Of a DNA stretch of 64,000 bases, positions 43,464 to 53,735 are shown in pieces. Source of the stretch: Acetobacteraceae bacterium ESL0709 (GTDB taxonomy: Bacteria > Pseudomonadota > Alphaproteobacteria > Acetobacterales > Acetobacteraceae); assembly GCA_029433415.1 (NCBI GenBank), contig JAQTIA010000003.1:1082501-1146500 (forward strand), in the 5' to 3' direction. The translations under genes and the position numbers were made by a program. The notes under the pieces were generated by a model. That model did no database searches, was not told the origin of the DNA, and was given only the letters and a program-made list of their open reading frames with translations. The first letter of the stretch is position 1. Every line of letters begins with the position of its first letter.

Positions 43464-46334
43464 TTGCTTTTCCTGAAACGAACACGTCGCAAGCCAGAAA
43501 CGCCCGTTCACAATACGCAGCCTTCCCTCAATGAAAGGCCTGAAGATACGCCCCTTGCACGACTGATGTCAGCGCGCATGATGGAGTTTTGCGGCCTTAT
43601 TCTCCTGATTATTGCTGTTGCCATCGCCGCTGCACTGTTCAGCTTCAACCCCCAGGATCCTTCTTTCAATACGGCAACCGGTACGCAACCCACCAATCTT
43701 CTTGGTCGTGCTGGAGCAACGATCGCTGACAGCCTAATCCAGTGGCTGGGTCTGGCCAGTGCACTGCCGATCCTGATTCTGCTTGCCTGGTCGTGGCGAC
43801 TCGTCCGCACACATACACTAGGCGCACCTCTACTGCGCTTTATCGCCGCCATCCTCCTTTTACCCACAGGCGCCACACTGATCAGTCTCTTCCAGATCCT
43901 GACACCGGGCAATGACATAAGCTGGCCTTCAGAAAGCGGCCTTGGCGGACAGATTGGCCATAGCTTTGCCTCTCTCCTGCTCAATGCCTTGACCGGAGAG
44001 GTCGGGCACACCATCGGCAGCACCCTTGCCTGTATTCTCGCCTTGCTGCTTCTTGCCCTCCTCCTTCCCATTACTCTGGGACTGAACAGCCGCGAATGGT
44101 ATGGCCTCGCCAACATCATTACCACCAGTCTGCGCTGGATCTACAGGCTGGTTCGACGTCAAAAAGCAGAAAAAAGCCATTTTGACGAAATACCCACTCC
44201 CAACAGGCTTTTTACGCCTGCCTCCAAGGGACCATCCCGCTATAGCGACCGCTTTACACCACGAGGCGGGGTCCCTTCCGGGTTCCTGAGACGCAATTTC
44301 ATGCGTCAGGATCCCCGTCTTCCTCCGCCAGAAACCAAGAATAACTGGCTCCAGCCACCGACACCTCAAGGCCCGACACCGTGGGAACGCGCATCCCCAG
44401 CAAATCCTGCTCCGGCAACCAGTGCTATAACGGAAAACGATACCCCGCCAAACAACCCCTATGGGGAAAAACTGGCCCAAATCAACCGTGTGCGCGAAGA
44501 ACCACATCTTTCCTCTCCCTTACCGCCTCTTATGAATGACGATGACGAGCCAGAGGATGACGGATCAATCTCTCCTTCCGAGACACAAACAGAACCTGAG
44601 CAGGGCTTCTTCAAACGCATAGCCCATAAAGGGCTGGGCATTTTCCCTACTAACGAGGCACAGAACGAGACTGACAAAACAGCTGCTTCATTGGAAAGCC
44701 AGGCTGGCACTGGCCTTGCCATGACCTCTTCTTCAAGCACTTCCGAACGCTGGGAGAAAAACATGCCATCTCCCAGTCCTTCCCCGGCAGAAAGCTGGAC
44801 GCCGCCTTCCGTCTCCCTGCTCAACCCGCCTCCTGACAAAGAGACGTCTGGCCCTTCGGAAGAAACACTTCAGGAAAATGCCCGCCTTCTGGAAAGCGTG
44901 CTGAACGATTACGGTGTGCAGGGTACAATCACGGATTATCACGCTGGTCCAGTTGTTACGCTTTACGAACTGGAACCCGCTCCAGGAGTTCGCTCATCAC
45001 GTGTGATTGGCCTCTCTGACGATATTGCCCGTTCCCTTTCCGTGCTGAGCGTGCGCATTGCCACCGTACCAGGACGAAATGTCATAGGGATCGAAGTCCC
45101 CAATGCCACACGCGAGACAGTTTATTTCCCTGAACTTCTTCTCAATCCTGGCTGGGAAGAAGGCAAGGCCAAGCTTAAACTGGCTTTGGGCAAGGACATA
45201 GCAGGCCAGCCTGTTTACGCTGATCTGGCCAAGATGCCGCATCTTCTCGTCGCAGGAACGACGGGTTCAGGCAAATCTGTGGGGATTAATGCCATGATCC
45301 TTTCCCTGCTTTACCGCCTCAGCCCGGAAGATTGCCGGCTCATCATGATTGATCCCAAGATTCTTGAGCTTTCGATCTATGATGGGATTCCCCACCTCAT
45401 GACGCCGGTTGTGACAGAACCTTCCAAAGCTGTCAGCGCGCTAAAATGGGCTGTGCAGGAAATGGATCGTCGTTACCGTCTTATGGCCGACCACCAAGTA
45501 CGCAATATCGCAGGCTATAATGAACGCATCAAAAAACTCCGTGAAACAGGAGAAGCTCCGACACGACGTGTTCAGACAGGTTTTGACCCGGAAACAGGAC
45601 GCCCCGTTTTCAGCGACTATCGCCTAAAACTTGAGCATTTGCCCTATATTGTCATCGTCATTGACGAAATGGCTGATCTCATGATGGTAGCAGGCAAGGA
45701 AATTGAAGCCGCCGTCCTGCGCCTTGCCCAAAAAGCGCGTGCAGCAGGCATCCACGTTATCATGGCGACGCAGCGCCCCTCTGTTGACGTGATTACCGGC
45801 ACAATCAAGGCCAATTTCCCGACGCGCATTTCCTTCCAGGTCACCAATAAATATGACAGCCGCACCATTCTCGGCGAGCAGGGAGCCGAACAGCTTCTGG
45901 GCCGGGGGGATATGCTGTTCATGCAAGGAGGGGCACGTATCACCCGCGTCCATGGCCCGTTCATCAGCGATGAGGAAGTCGAAGCCGTCGTAGAAGACCT
46001 CCGTTCCAAAGGGAGGCCCATTTATAATGACGATATCATTACAGAAGAGGAACCAGAAGAACAGACTCCCTCCCGCTCTGGCAAAACTAGTGACAGTGAT
46101 CAAAATAGTGATCTTTATGAACAGGCTGTTGATCTTGTCATTCGCGAAAAAAGGGCCTCAACAAGTTTTGTGCAGCGACATCTCTCCATCGGTTATAACC
46201 GGGCTGCCAACATCATCGACCAGATGGAACGTGAAGGCATTATCAGTGCGAGTAATCATGTTGGTAAGCGCGAAGTGCTTGTCTCTCACAATCCCATAGA
46301 GACACATCATAACGACGATGACGAAGAAGAATGA
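43464..46334 (+). CDS. ftsK: DNA translocase FtsK
   Basis: A septal DNA pump, 956 residues, that moves chromosome ends apart and activates XerCD at dif. An initial TTG (GAGGG 8-9 bases upstream) is followed by four membrane segments (about residues 40-190), a Pro/Ser/Glu-rich linker (about 225-470), the motor with Walker [16 protein letters not shown] (near 600) and [17 protein letters not shown], and the gamma winged-helix domain at the C-terminus (about 880-945) that reads KOPS sites. Length and layout are typical of alphaproteobacteria. rluA-like overlaps its stop (ATGA). Confidence 0.94.
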   Translation: MLFLKRTRRKPETPVHNTQPSLNERPEDTPLARLMSARMMEFCGLILLIIAVAIAAALFSFNPQDPSFNTATGTQPTNLLGRAGATIADSLIQWLGLASALPILILLAWSWRLVRTHTLGAPLLRFIAAILLLPTGATLISLFQILTPGNDISWPSESGLGGQIGHSFASLLLNALTGEVGHTIGSTLACILALLLLALLLPITLGLNSREWYGLANIITTSLRWIYRLVRRQKAEKSHFDEIPTPNRLFTPASKGPSRYSDRFTPRGGVPSGFLRRNFMRQDPRLPPPETKNNWLQPPTPQGPTPWERASPANPAPATSAITENDTPPNNPYGEKLAQINRVREEPHLSSPLPPLMNDDDEPEDDGSISPSETQTEPEQGFFKRIAHKGLGIFPTNEAQNETDKTAASLESQAGTGLAMTSSSSTSERWEKNMPSPSPSPAESWTPPSVSLLNPPPDKETSGPSEETLQENARLLESVLNDYGVQGTITDYHAGPVVTLYELEPAPGVRSSRVIGLSDDIARSLSVLSVRIATVPGRNVIGIEVPNATRETVYFPELLLNPGWEEGKAKLKLALGKDIAGQPVYADLAKMPHLLVAGTTGSGKSVGINAMILSLLYRLSPEDCRLIMIDPKILELSIYDGIPHLMTPVVTEPSKAVSALKWAVQEMDRRYRLMADHQVRNIAGYNERIKKLRETGEAPTRRVQTGFDPETGRPVFSDYRLKLEHLPYIVIVIDEMADLMMVAGKEIEAAVLRLAQKARAAGIHVIMATQRPSVDVITGTIKANFPTRISFQVTNKYDSRTILGEQGAEQLLGRGDMLFMQGGARITRVHGPFISDEEVEAVVEDLRSKGRPIYNDDIITEEEPEEQTPSRSGKTSDSDQNSDLYEQAVDLVIREKRASTSFVQRHLSIGYNRAANIIDQMEREGIISASNHVGKREVLVSHNPIETHHNDDDEEE

Positions 46335-47041
46335 GCGCACCACCTCTGTTTCTCAACGGAAAAGAGTTGCCCATTTTATGGGAAGACAGGCATTTCCTCG
46401 TCATCAACAAACCTTCTGGCTTGGCCTCCCACCCCGGCCCGCACACGCAGGACAGCGTCGAGACGCGTCTGACGCCACAGAAAAGGGGAGGGCCATGGCT
46501 GGTTCACAGACTGGACCGCGACACTTCGGGCTGCCTGCTGATCGCCCGACGCAAGACGGCACTGATCGCCGCCCAGAAAGCCTTTGAAGCGCACCACGTC
46601 CATAAAACCTACTGGGCCATTGTCAATGGTCACCTTCCCGCTGCAAAAGGGGAAATCACAACCCCTTTAAAGCGCATTCAAACTGCACAGGGCTGGGCTG
46701 TAAAGAGTGCCTCTCCTCATGATACAACTGCGCAGAAAGCCCATACACTTTGGCGCGTTCTGGGAACGACAGACTCTTCAAGCTGGGTCGAACTCCAGCT
46801 TCTGACAGGCCGTACCCATCAGGCACGCGTGCATCTCGCGTCTCTAGGAACACCGATTATCGGAGATCCCATCTACGGACAGAACGGTTTGCAAGAACCA
46901 TTACAACTCCTTTCACGCTCCCTGAATCTCACAATGTCTTTTCAGGAAATACATATTGACGTTACGGCCCCCCCACCCGCCACTATGGAATATTATTTGG
47001 CAAGATTTCAGAAGTTTTCTGAGAAGCCGAAAAAGAACTGA
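46331..47041 (+). CDS. RluA/RluD-family pseudouridine synthase
   Basis: A 236-residue enzyme. The catalytic motif is [15 protein letters not shown], with the Asp nucleophile. It has the family opening [18 protein letters not shown] and the later [14 protein letters not shown]. It lacks an S4 domain, as in RluA-type tRNA/rRNA enzymes. Exact target uncertain (RluA, RluC and RluD all share these blocks). ATGA overlap with the ftsK stop. Confidence 0.9.
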   Translation: MSAPPLFLNGKELPILWEDRHFLVINKPSGLASHPGPHTQDSVETRLTPQKRGGPWLVHRLDRDTSGCLLIARRKTALIAAQKAFEAHHVHKTYWAIVNGHLPAAKGEITTPLKRIQTAQGWAVKSASPHDTTAQKAHTLWRVLGTTDSSSWVELQLLTGRTHQARVHLASLGTPIIGDPIYGQNGLQEPLQLLSRSLNLTMSFQEIHIDVTAPPPATMEYYLARFQKFSEKPKKN

Positions 47042-47151
47042 CCAATGAGGAATGAAAACGCATAATCCACTGTTGCCGCTTCATTTTAGCCCATGGCAGA
47101 GCGCCCATTAGTGGTTTCGTAGGTTAATACGCCATTTCCTGTTTTATCACC

Positions 47152-48363
47152 TCACCCTGCCGGATCCATCAACATATGAGTGACAGCCTTTTTAAAGGGC
47201 GTCAGGCGATCAGCAATCCGCAATCCAATCCGCCGCGCCAAAAGGAATGGCATTTCATCGCGCGTATATGTTGCAGCAATCATGTTGGTCGCAGCAAAAA
47301 GCGGCAACGTATCCTTGCGGTGCTGCCATGAGAACGCTTCAAGGCAGCGCCTGTCTCCTGGATCGCCACTTCCCTGAGCCAGAGCGCGCACAAGCGTCTC
47401 CTGCCCCTTCAACCCCAGATTGAAACCGTGAGCCGTGATCGGGTGCATCCCGACCGCTGCATCACCAATCAACACGAAGCGCCGCGCATGAAAACGATGA
47501 GCAAACACCGCTTTCAGAGGATAGGTCACACGCGCACTAAGAAGCTCCAGCGTCCCCAGACGCTCATGCGTCCGCTCCGTCACCTCGGCACTAAATGCAA
47601 CAGGATCAGCTGCTTTCAAGCGAGCGATCTCGGCAGAGGGTAATGTCAACACCAGTGAAGAAAGACGAGCCGTCTGGCTCTCGTCAGAAACTGGCAGAAG
47701 AGCAATAGTCTGATTTTCATCAAACCATTGCAAAGCAACATTCTCATGCGGTTTCTCGTGCTGAACGCGACAGACCATCACATCTGTCCCGAAATCGTGA
47801 ATAATGGCCCCGATCCCCGCCTCTGTGCGCAGTTTCGAGAAGCGCCCATCTGCTGCCACAAGAAGACGGGAACGAATGATGTCTCCATCAGTCAGAGTCA
47901 CAATAGCTTCAGCCTGTGTCGTCCTGAAATGGCGTACTGCCGCACCCGTTCTGAGCGTAATCTGCCCGTTTTCCCGCACGCGCTGATAAAGAGCCTGACG
48001 AATCAGATGATTAGCCACCAGATAGCCAAGAGCCCCTCCTTTTTCGCTTCCTGCTGAGGAACTGAAAAGAAGAGGCGGCCCGCCCGCCTCGCCAGTTTCA
48101 ATACGGGCAACCTCAAGCGGACAAACCGCATAAGGGGGAATGAACTGCCAAACTCCCGCTTCCTCCAGCCAGTGACGGCTGTGATGGGTCAGGGCAATCT
48201 CACGCCCATCAAAAGCTGGACGGGCCAGTTGCTCTTCTGATTGGGATTCAATAACGCAGACTTTCCAACCTGCACGGGCAAAAGACAAGGCACAGGCCAA
48301 ACCTGCCGGCCCCCCACCAGCGATAATCACATCGTAATCTGACTGTGAAGGACGCATGGCCAT
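47152..48363 (-). CDS. UbiH/UbiF/COQ6-family FAD monooxygenase
   Basis: A 403-residue class A flavin monooxygenase. It has the complete N-terminal FAD motif IIAGGGPAGLACALSFARAG (about residues 13-32), the central DG motif LLVAADGRFSKLR and the C-terminal GD motif FVLIGDAAVGMHPITAHGFN. This is the family that hydroxylates the ubiquinone ring; together with the gene at the left edge this makes two copies in the window, which likely act at different ring positions (inference). The start overlaps the nitroreductase stop by one base. Confidence 0.88.
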   Translation of the reverse strand: MAMRPSQSDYDVIIAGGGPAGLACALSFARAGWKVCVIESQSEEQLARPAFDGREIALTHHSRHWLEEAGVWQFIPPYAVCPLEVARIETGEAGGPPLLFSSSAGSEKGGALGYLVANHLIRQALYQRVRENGQITLRTGAAVRHFRTTQAEAIVTLTDGDIIRSRLLVAADGRFSKLRTEAGIGAIIHDFGTDVMVCRVQHEKPHENVALQWFDENQTIALLPVSDESQTARLSSLVLTLPSAEIARLKAADPVAFSAEVTERTHERLGTLELLSARVTYPLKAVFAHRFHARRFVLIGDAAVGMHPITAHGFNLGLKGQETLVRALAQGSGDPGDRRCLEAFSWQHRKDTLPLFAATNMIAATYTRDEMPFLLARRIGLRIADRLTPFKKAVTHMLMDPAG

Positions 48364-48986
48364 TACTCCGCTTCCTTGGCCGCCCCGAAAACAGGGATCT
48401 CTCCCTCATGCCAGTAAGCCATATAATCCTTGATCTCAGGCCTTCTGGTCTTTCTGCCTGCATCTTTGGGCGTACCTACCATCAAAATCCCTGCAAGCCT
48501 GTCTGCCGGGGCAAGACCCAGCCTGCGCACCAGTTCAGGTTCTTCACAATAGGCGCCACTAACCCATATCCCGCCAAAACCCTCTGCATAAAGGCCGTTC
48601 AGAATGTTCATCGTGCCTGCGGCTGTTGCCATGATCTGTTCGGATTCAGGGATTTTATGCCCCATACGCAGTGACATACCCAGAACGATCAAGGCCGGAG
48701 CATTGGAAAAACGTTTGAGAATTTTCTGTTTTTTCTCGTCAGGAACGTCAGGATCACGCCGTTCCAGCGCAGCGACAATCTCGCGGGCGAAAGCAGGGCG
48801 CTGATCTCCCTGCACAACGATATAGCGCCAGGGACGCAATTTGCCATGATCGGGCGCACGAAGCGCCGTCGCAAGAATAAGTTCCAATGTCTCGCCTCGT
48901 GGCGCAGGCTCCTGCAAGGCATCCGTCGAGACCCGCGAAAGCAGCATGTCAAGACTGGAAGATGGCGGAGACTTATTCTGCATCAC
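48363..48986 (-). CDS. Nitroreductase-family flavoprotein
   Basis: A 207-residue FMN oxidoreductase of the YdjA type. It shows ALRAPDHGKLRPWRYIVVQGD (residue positions about 38-58, key residues Ala, Pro, Asp, His, Lys and Arg) and GFGGIWVSGAYCEEPELVRR, both typical of the single-domain subfamily. The substrate is unknown. It is upstream of and abutting the ubiH-like gene, so a joint transcript is likely; flavin use is the only functional link seen. Confidence 0.85.
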   Translation of the reverse strand: MMQNKSPPSSSLDMLLSRVSTDALQEPAPRGETLELILATALRAPDHGKLRPWRYIVVQGDQRPAFAREIVAALERRDPDVPDEKKQKILKRFSNAPALIVLGMSLRMGHKIPESEQIMATAAGTMNILNGLYAEGFGGIWVSGAYCEEPELVRRLGLAPADRLAGILMVGTPKDAGRKTRRPEIKDYMAYWHEGEIPVFGAAKEAE

Positions 48987-49099
48987 AAACCCCTCAACGA
49001 TAAAAGACCGTCAGAACAGCTTTGGCATAAGCTGGACTGCCAGATGCAATTTAACCATTCCTCTTGGAAAATTCCAGAATAATGGTGTAGCAGGAAGAT

Positions 49100-49702
49100 A
49101 TGACAACGCACAGCCCCCGTACTGCCCTCGTGACTCGCCGGACTGGCGAGACCGACATCACCATCTCCCTGAATCTTGACGGACAGGGAAGAGCCTCTGT
49201 CACAACCGGCATAGGTTTTTTTGACCATATGCTGGATGCGCTTGCCCGTCATGGCGGGCTGGATCTTGGCATTGAAGTCAAGGGAGACCTGCATATTGAT
49301 GACCATCATACTATTGAGGATGTGGGAATCGCTCTGGGAGAGGCTATTTACAAGGCCATAGGAGACAAAAAAGGCATTGAACGCTTCGGGCAGGCTCTCG
49401 TGCCGCTTGATGAGGCGCTGTGTGAAGCCGTCATTGATATTTCAGGCCGCCCTTTCCTGAGCTGGGACATTTCTTTCTCCCGCGAAATGATCGGCTCCAT
49501 GGCGACCGAAATGATTGAGGAATTTTTCCGTGCATTGGTCATGTCGGCTCGCATTACGGTCCATCTGACTGAAAAATCAGGCAAAAACGCCCATCATATG
49601 GCCGAAAGCACCTTCAAGGCCTTCGCCCGTGCCCTGCGCATGGCTGTTGCCCATGACCCACGCTCAGCCAATATCATTCCATCCACCAAGGGCGTGCTGT
49701 AA
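49100..49702 (+). CDS. hisB: Imidazoleglycerol-phosphate dehydratase
   Basis: Sixth step of histidine synthesis. The 200-residue monofunctional form (no phosphatase domain). Metal-binding motifs are intact: [30 protein letters not shown] (His/Asp/Glu ligands) and [15 protein letters not shown]. It heads the cluster hisB-hisH-(GNAT-)hisA-hisF-hisE. Confidence 0.95.
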   Translation: MTTHSPRTALVTRRTGETDITISLNLDGQGRASVTTGIGFFDHMLDALARHGGLDLGIEVKGDLHIDDHHTIEDVGIALGEAIYKAIGDKKGIERFGQALVPLDEALCEAVIDISGRPFLSWDISFSREMIGSMATEMIEEFFRALVMSARITVHLTEKSGKNAHHMAESTFKAFARALRMAVAHDPRSANIIPSTKGVL

Positions 49703-49735
49703 TAATCTCCCTTCCTGACCCGTCGGAGGCCCATT

Positions 49736-50380
49736 ATGCGTGTCGTCGTCATTGATTATAACGGAGGCAATCTGGCCTCTGCAGCGCAAGCCGCCAAAAG
49801 GGCTGCCGCCCAGTTGGGTCTTGAAGCTGAAATCCTGATCTCCCGGCGGGAAAGGGACATACTAACCGCCGACCGGCTTATCCTGCCTGGTCAGGGGGCG
49901 TTTGCCGATTGCGCCCATGGGCTGGAGCTTGATGACGTTCGAGCATTGCTGGAACAAGGCACCCAGAATGGCACGCCTTTTCTGGGTATTTGCGTCGGTA
50001 TGCAGCTCATGGCGGAATATGGTCTTGAGCACGGCAAAACTCCCGGGCTTGGATGGATCAAAGGCCATATCGCTCCTATGACAGAAGCTGAGAAAGCCGG
50101 ACTGAGATTGCCTCATATGGGGTGGAATGAGCTTGACTTCACTCTTGGGCGCCACCCGCTGACAGAAGGCCTCGAACCGGGAAATCATGGTTATTTCGTC
50201 CATTCCTACGCCCTGCAGGACTATGACCCTGCAGATATAATTGCCACTGCCAATTATGGTATGACTGTTCCTGCCATCGTGGCACGCGGCAGACGATGTG
50301 GCACACAGTTCCATGTTGAAAAAAGTCAGGAAGTCGGCCTGACTATCCTGCGTAATTTCCTGACCTGGAAGCCTGACTGA
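49736..50380 (+). CDS. hisH: Imidazole glycerol phosphate synthase glutaminase subunit
   Basis: The glutamine amidotransferase that feeds ammonia to HisF. The 214-residue class I domain has the nucleophile in FLGICVGMQLM (Cys near residue 85) and the His-Glu pair in QFHVEKSQ; the usual Pro between them is Val, which should not affect the triad. It is preceded by CGGAGG 7 bases before the ATG. The GNAT-hisA gene starts 8 bases after its stop. Confidence 0.95.
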   Translation: MRVVVIDYNGGNLASAAQAAKRAAAQLGLEAEILISRRERDILTADRLILPGQGAFADCAHGLELDDVRALLEQGTQNGTPFLGICVGMQLMAEYGLEHGKTPGLGWIKGHIAPMTEAEKAGLRLPHMGWNELDFTLGRHPLTEGLEPGNHGYFVHSYALQDYDPADIIATANYGMTVPAIVARGRRCGTQFHVEKSQEVGLTILRNFLTWKPD

Positions 50381-50387
50381 ACAAGAC

Positions 50388-51740
50388 ATGCCTCACAGAA
50401 CTTCCGTTACCCGCGTCACTGAACCTCTTTCAGAGGATGACCTGCATAATCTGACTGATTCCACCATGGCTGCCATTCTGGATGGCGGGACATTTGGCTG
50501 GCTGGAACCCCCTGACCGCTCCATGCTGGAGCGTTTTTTTAAGGGAATTCTGCTAGTGCCCGAAAGGGAACTGTTTGTCGCGCGCTCCTCGGACGGCGTT
50601 ATATGCGGTGCCGCTCTCCTGGGTTTTTCACCAGCCCATCTGGATCTGCACAATTCAAGAGTCCGTATCATGGGCTTTTACGTCGCCCCCTACGCACGCT
50701 GCGCCGGACATGGACAGGCCCTTCTCGCCGCCTTGCTGGAACGTGCTCGCTCGCTTAAAGTCAAGGTTGTTGATTGTGAGCTGAGAGAAACACAGACAAT
50801 TGCTGTTGATCTGCTCCTCAGACTTGGTTTTGAACATTGGGGGACGCATCCCTATTATGGCCGTATTGCGGGACAAACTGTCAGAGGACTGTTTTTCTCC
50901 AAATACGTCGCCAAGGGGCCGCCTCTTCCCTATTGGGAATCCTCCCCCTCAACCATTTCTGCCCTTTCCTGCCCGATAGAGTCTTCGCCCATGCACCCCA
51001 AACTTACTCTCTACCCCGCTATCGACCTTAAAGGTGGCGCCTGCGTGCGCCTTAAACAGGGTGACATGGAAGCCGCCACCCATTATTCTGATGATCCAGC
51101 CTCTCAGGCGCAGCTTTTTGCCGAAGCAGGCTGTCAGTTCCTCCACGTCGTAGATCTTGATGGCGCCTTTGCCGGTCGCTCGGCCAATACAGATGCCATC
51201 CAGAAGATCATCAAACGTACCGCCCTGCCCGTGCAGCTCGGGGGCGGACTACGTGACATGGCCGCTATTGAACGCTGGCTTGAAGCGGGAATTACCCGCG
51301 TGATTCTTGGCTCCGCGGCTGTCAAGAATCCTGACCTCGTGCGTGAGGCCGCCCGAAAATGGCCTGGAAAAATCGTTGCCGGGATTGATGCCCGGCATGG
51401 TCATGTCGCAACCGAGGGTTGGGCCGAGGTCTCTGAACTTACCGCCATTGAGCTGGCTCAACGCATGGAAGATGCCGGGGTGGCTGCCATTATCTTTACC
51501 GAAATCTCGCGCGATGGCATGCTTGAGGGGCTGGATCTGGACCAGACCGCCGCCTTGGCACGTAAAGTCTCCATTCCCGTCATTGCCAGCGGCGGCGTAG
51601 GTTCTCTGGAACATCTCAAGGCCCTTTACCGCACGGCACAGGATGTCCCGGGCATTGAGGGCGTCATCGTCGGAAAGGCAATCTATGATGGACGCATCGA
51701 CCTGTCAGAGGCCATAAAACTTCTGGAGGGAACATGCTGA
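50388..51740 (+). CDS. hisA: GNAT acetyltransferase fused in frame to HisA
   Basis: One open frame of 450 codons encodes two domains. Residues 1 to about 180 form a GNAT N-acetyltransferase: [19 protein letters not shown] holds the acetyl-CoA-binding R/Q-x-x-G-x-G/A loop. The linker (about 181-201) is Ser/Pro-rich. From Met202 (base 50991) the protein is HisA (ProFAR isomerase): [18 protein letters not shown] with the catalytic Asp, and VAGIDARHG with the second. No Shine-Dalgarno sequence precedes Met202, so the frame looks like a true fusion. HisF overlaps its stop. Confidence 0.85.
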   Translation: MPHRTSVTRVTEPLSEDDLHNLTDSTMAAILDGGTFGWLEPPDRSMLERFFKGILLVPERELFVARSSDGVICGAALLGFSPAHLDLHNSRVRIMGFYVAPYARCAGHGQALLAALLERARSLKVKVVDCELRETQTIAVDLLLRLGFEHWGTHPYYGRIAGQTVRGLFFSKYVAKGPPLPYWESSPSTISALSCPIESSPMHPKLTLYPAIDLKGGACVRLKQGDMEAATHYSDDPASQAQLFAEAGCQFLHVVDLDGAFAGRSANTDAIQKIIKRTALPVQLGGGLRDMAAIERWLEAGITRVILGSAAVKNPDLVREAARKWPGKIVAGIDARHGHVATEGWAEVSELTAIELAQRMEDAGVAAIIFTEISRDGMLEGLDLDQTAALARKVSIPVIASGGVGSLEHLKALYRTAQDVPGIEGVIVGKAIYDGRIDLSEAIKLLEGTC

Positions 51741-52495
51741 AACTTCGTGTTATCCCCTGCCTTGATGTGCGGGACGGTCGGGTTGTAAAAGGCGTCAATT
51801 TCGTCTCCCTCCGTGATGCAGGAGATCCTGTCGAACAGGCCAAACTCTATGATGCCGCCGGAGCGGACGAGCTGACTTTCCTTGACATCACCGCCAGTGC
51901 CGAAAACCGTGACACTATTCTTGACGTTGTCAGCCGTACAGCCTCGGAAATATGCCTCCCTCTCACTGTAGGGGGCGGCGTCAGGACGACCGATGACATG
52001 AGGCGACTGCTTCTTTGTGGAGCCGATAAATGCGGAATCAACTCTGCTGCCATTCGCAACCCCGATGTCATTAATGAAGCGGCCCAACGTTTTGGCAGCC
52101 AGTGCGTGGTTGTCGCCATTGATGCCCGCTCGGACGGACATGGCGGATGGGAGGTCTATGCCAAGGGAGGACGGGAACCGACAGGGCTGAACGCCGTTGC
52201 CTGGGCTGAAGAAATGGCCGCGCGCGGAGCCGGGGAAATCCTGCTGACCAGCATGGACCGTGACGGCACCAAAACAGGATTCGACCTTGAGCTGCTCAAG
52301 ACTGTCTGTAGCAAGGTCTCCGTGCCAGTCATTGCATCAGGCGGCGTAGGAGAGCTCGAACATTTCGTCGATGGAGCAAAAGCCGGAGCGACGGGACTTC
52401 TGGCTGCCAGCGTCTTTCATTTTGGCCAATTTACAATAAGACAGGTGAAAGAAGCACTACATGATGCTAAGCTGCCTGTCCGGCTTAATCAATAG
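51734..52495 (+). CDS. hisF: Imidazole glycerol phosphate synthase cyclase subunit
   Basis: A 253-residue TIM barrel that closes the imidazole ring using ammonia from HisH. Catalytic residues are in [16 protein letters not shown] (first Asp) and [10 protein letters not shown] (second Asp). The start overlaps the HisA stop (ATGCTGA). Length and motifs are as expected. Confidence 0.96.
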   Translation: MLKLRVIPCLDVRDGRVVKGVNFVSLRDAGDPVEQAKLYDAAGADELTFLDITASAENRDTILDVVSRTASEICLPLTVGGGVRTTDDMRRLLLCGADKCGINSAAIRNPDVINEAAQRFGSQCVVVAIDARSDGHGGWEVYAKGGREPTGLNAVAWAEEMAARGAGEILLTSMDRDGTKTGFDLELLKTVCSKVSVPVIASGGVGELEHFVDGAKAGATGLLAASVFHFGQFTIRQVKEALHDAKLPVRLNQ

Positions 52496-52504
52496 GTTTG
52501 CGAC

Positions 52505-52834
52505 ATGACACAGACTCAGAACCATGTTCTCCAGCGTCTTTTCGAGACGATCGTGGCACGTAAGGAAGCCTCACCCGAATTAAGTCATTCAGCACGTTTA
52601 ATGTCACGCGGGCGCAACAAGATCGCCCAGAAATTTGGCGAAGAAGCTGTTGAATGTGTCATTGAAGCTGTTGCCGGCAATCGCGAGGCCCTGATCAGTG
52701 AGAGCGCTGATGTGCTCTATCACCTAGTCGTCATGTGGGTTGATGCCGGCATCGAACCCGATGCGATCTGGGCAGAATTAACCCGCCGGGAAGGTACCAG
52801 TGGTATTGAAGAAAAGGCTTCCCGGACCCGATAA
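52505..52834 (+). CDS. hisE: Phosphoribosyl-ATP pyrophosphatase
   Basis: Second step of histidine synthesis, a 109-residue all-alpha NTP pyrophosphohydrolase. Its key blocks are [17 protein letters not shown] and [13 protein letters not shown], with the Glu/Asp metal ligands. It is a stand-alone HisE, not fused to HisI. It starts 9 bases after hisF. Confidence 0.95.
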   Translation: MTQTQNHVLQRLFETIVARKEASPELSHSARLMSRGRNKIAQKFGEEAVECVIEAVAGNREALISESADVLYHLVVMWVDAGIEPDAIWAELTRREGTSGIEEKASRTR

Positions 52835-52857
52835 GTTTTAAAGGAGTTTTTTTCATT

Positions 52858-53247
52858 ATGGTTAAAGACAATACCAATCCCGATTATAATCCCGACAACG
52901 TCTTCGCGCAGATTTTGCGCGGCGAAATTCCCTCCAAAGGTGTTTATGAAAGCCGGGATGTTTACGCTTTCTGGGATGCCAGCCCCGCTGCGCCCGTACA
53001 TGTGCTGGTCATTCCCCGCGGGGCTTATATCGACTTCCATGATTTCACCACGCGGGCCTCAAAGGATGAAATCATTGATTTCTGGGAAAGCGTTGACAGC
53101 GTAGCACAAGAACTCGGTCTTCTGCCAAACGGTTTCAGGCTTATCTGCAATACTGGCAAAGATAGCGGGCAGATCATCCCGCATTTTCATGTCCATATTC
53201 TCGGTGGCGCACCGCTTGGCCCTCTTCTGGCCGCCCCTGACGCCTAA
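52858..53247 (+). CDS. HIT-family (HinT-like) nucleotide hydrolase
   Basis: A 129-residue histidine-triad protein that hydrolyses adenosine phosphoramidates. The triad is IIPHFHVHILGG near the C-terminus, and the N-terminal half has ILRGEIPSKGVYE, typical of HinT. AAGGAG precedes the ATG. It is the last gene of the his cluster, with a terminator after it; the neighbourhood of hisE and a HIT gene is common in this bacterial group (recalled knowledge). Confidence 0.92.
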   Translation: MVKDNTNPDYNPDNVFAQILRGEIPSKGVYESRDVYAFWDASPAAPVHVLVIPRGAYIDFHDFTTRASKDEIIDFWESVDSVAQELGLLPNGFRLICNTGKDSGQIIPHFHVHILGGAPLGPLLAAPDA

Positions 53248-53261
53248 AAATTAAAATGACT

Positions 53262-53296
53262 GGCGGCGCGCAAAACCTCTTGCACGCCGCCTTTTT
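53262..53296 (+). terminator. Terminator of the his cluster
   Basis: GGCGGCG (53262-53268) pairs with CGCCGCC (53285-53291), extending to 11 of 12 pairs, and is followed at once by TTTTT. It starts 14 bases past the HIT stop codon. Confidence 0.85.
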
Positions 53297-53321
53297 ATCC
53301 TCTAGATGGAGAGCACCTCTG

Positions 53322-53397
53322 GTCCCGTTCGTCTAGAGGCCTAGGACACCGCCCTCTCACGGCGGCAACACGGGTTCGAATCCCGTACGGGACGCCA
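53322..53397 (+). tRNA. tRNA-Glu (anticodon CUC)
   Basis: Full cloverleaf: acceptor GTCCCGT/ACGGGAC, anticodon stem CCGCC/GGCGG with loop CTCTCAC giving CUC, T-arm CGGGTTCGAATCCCG, discriminator G and encoded CCA at 53395-53397. It stands alone, downstream of the his terminator. Confidence 0.94.
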
Positions 53398-53735
53398 GCA
53401 GTTTTTAGAGTTATCTACAATAGCTCTACCGGTTCAAATGAACCATTATTTCCATAAATGAGAAAAACTGCACCCTGCAACATTCCACAAAGCCGAATTT
53501 ATTGTCGCTAGTATGATATTTCGTAGATTCGGATCACGGTGATACATTATCATTTCGGGGATACATCCTGATATTTCTCTCGTCTAAAGATTATCAAAAA
53601 AGAATTACATCGACGGTTATCAGTGACAAAACTGGCAAATTTTAATAGATAGTAACCAGAATAAGGCCAAAGGGGAGGGAAACTGCCTGGAACAGGCGGT
53701 CCCCGCGATAAACAGAGTTAAGATTCCACAGAATT
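53398..53735. other. Intergenic region after tRNA-Glu
   Basis: 338 AT-rich bases. GCAGTTTTT (53398-53406) and AAAAACTGC (53463-53471) can pair, with an inner GGTTCA-AA-TGAACC palindrome at 53431-53444, so the tRNA may be followed by a structured trailer or terminator. No gene and no copy of the tRNA 3' end, as an integration site would need, was found. Confidence 0.4.

Noticed and set aside
43508-44507. Long antisense frames inside ftsK
   Set aside because: FtsK motifs cover the region on the plus strand; the antisense frames are Arg/Pro/Ser-rich without any domain.
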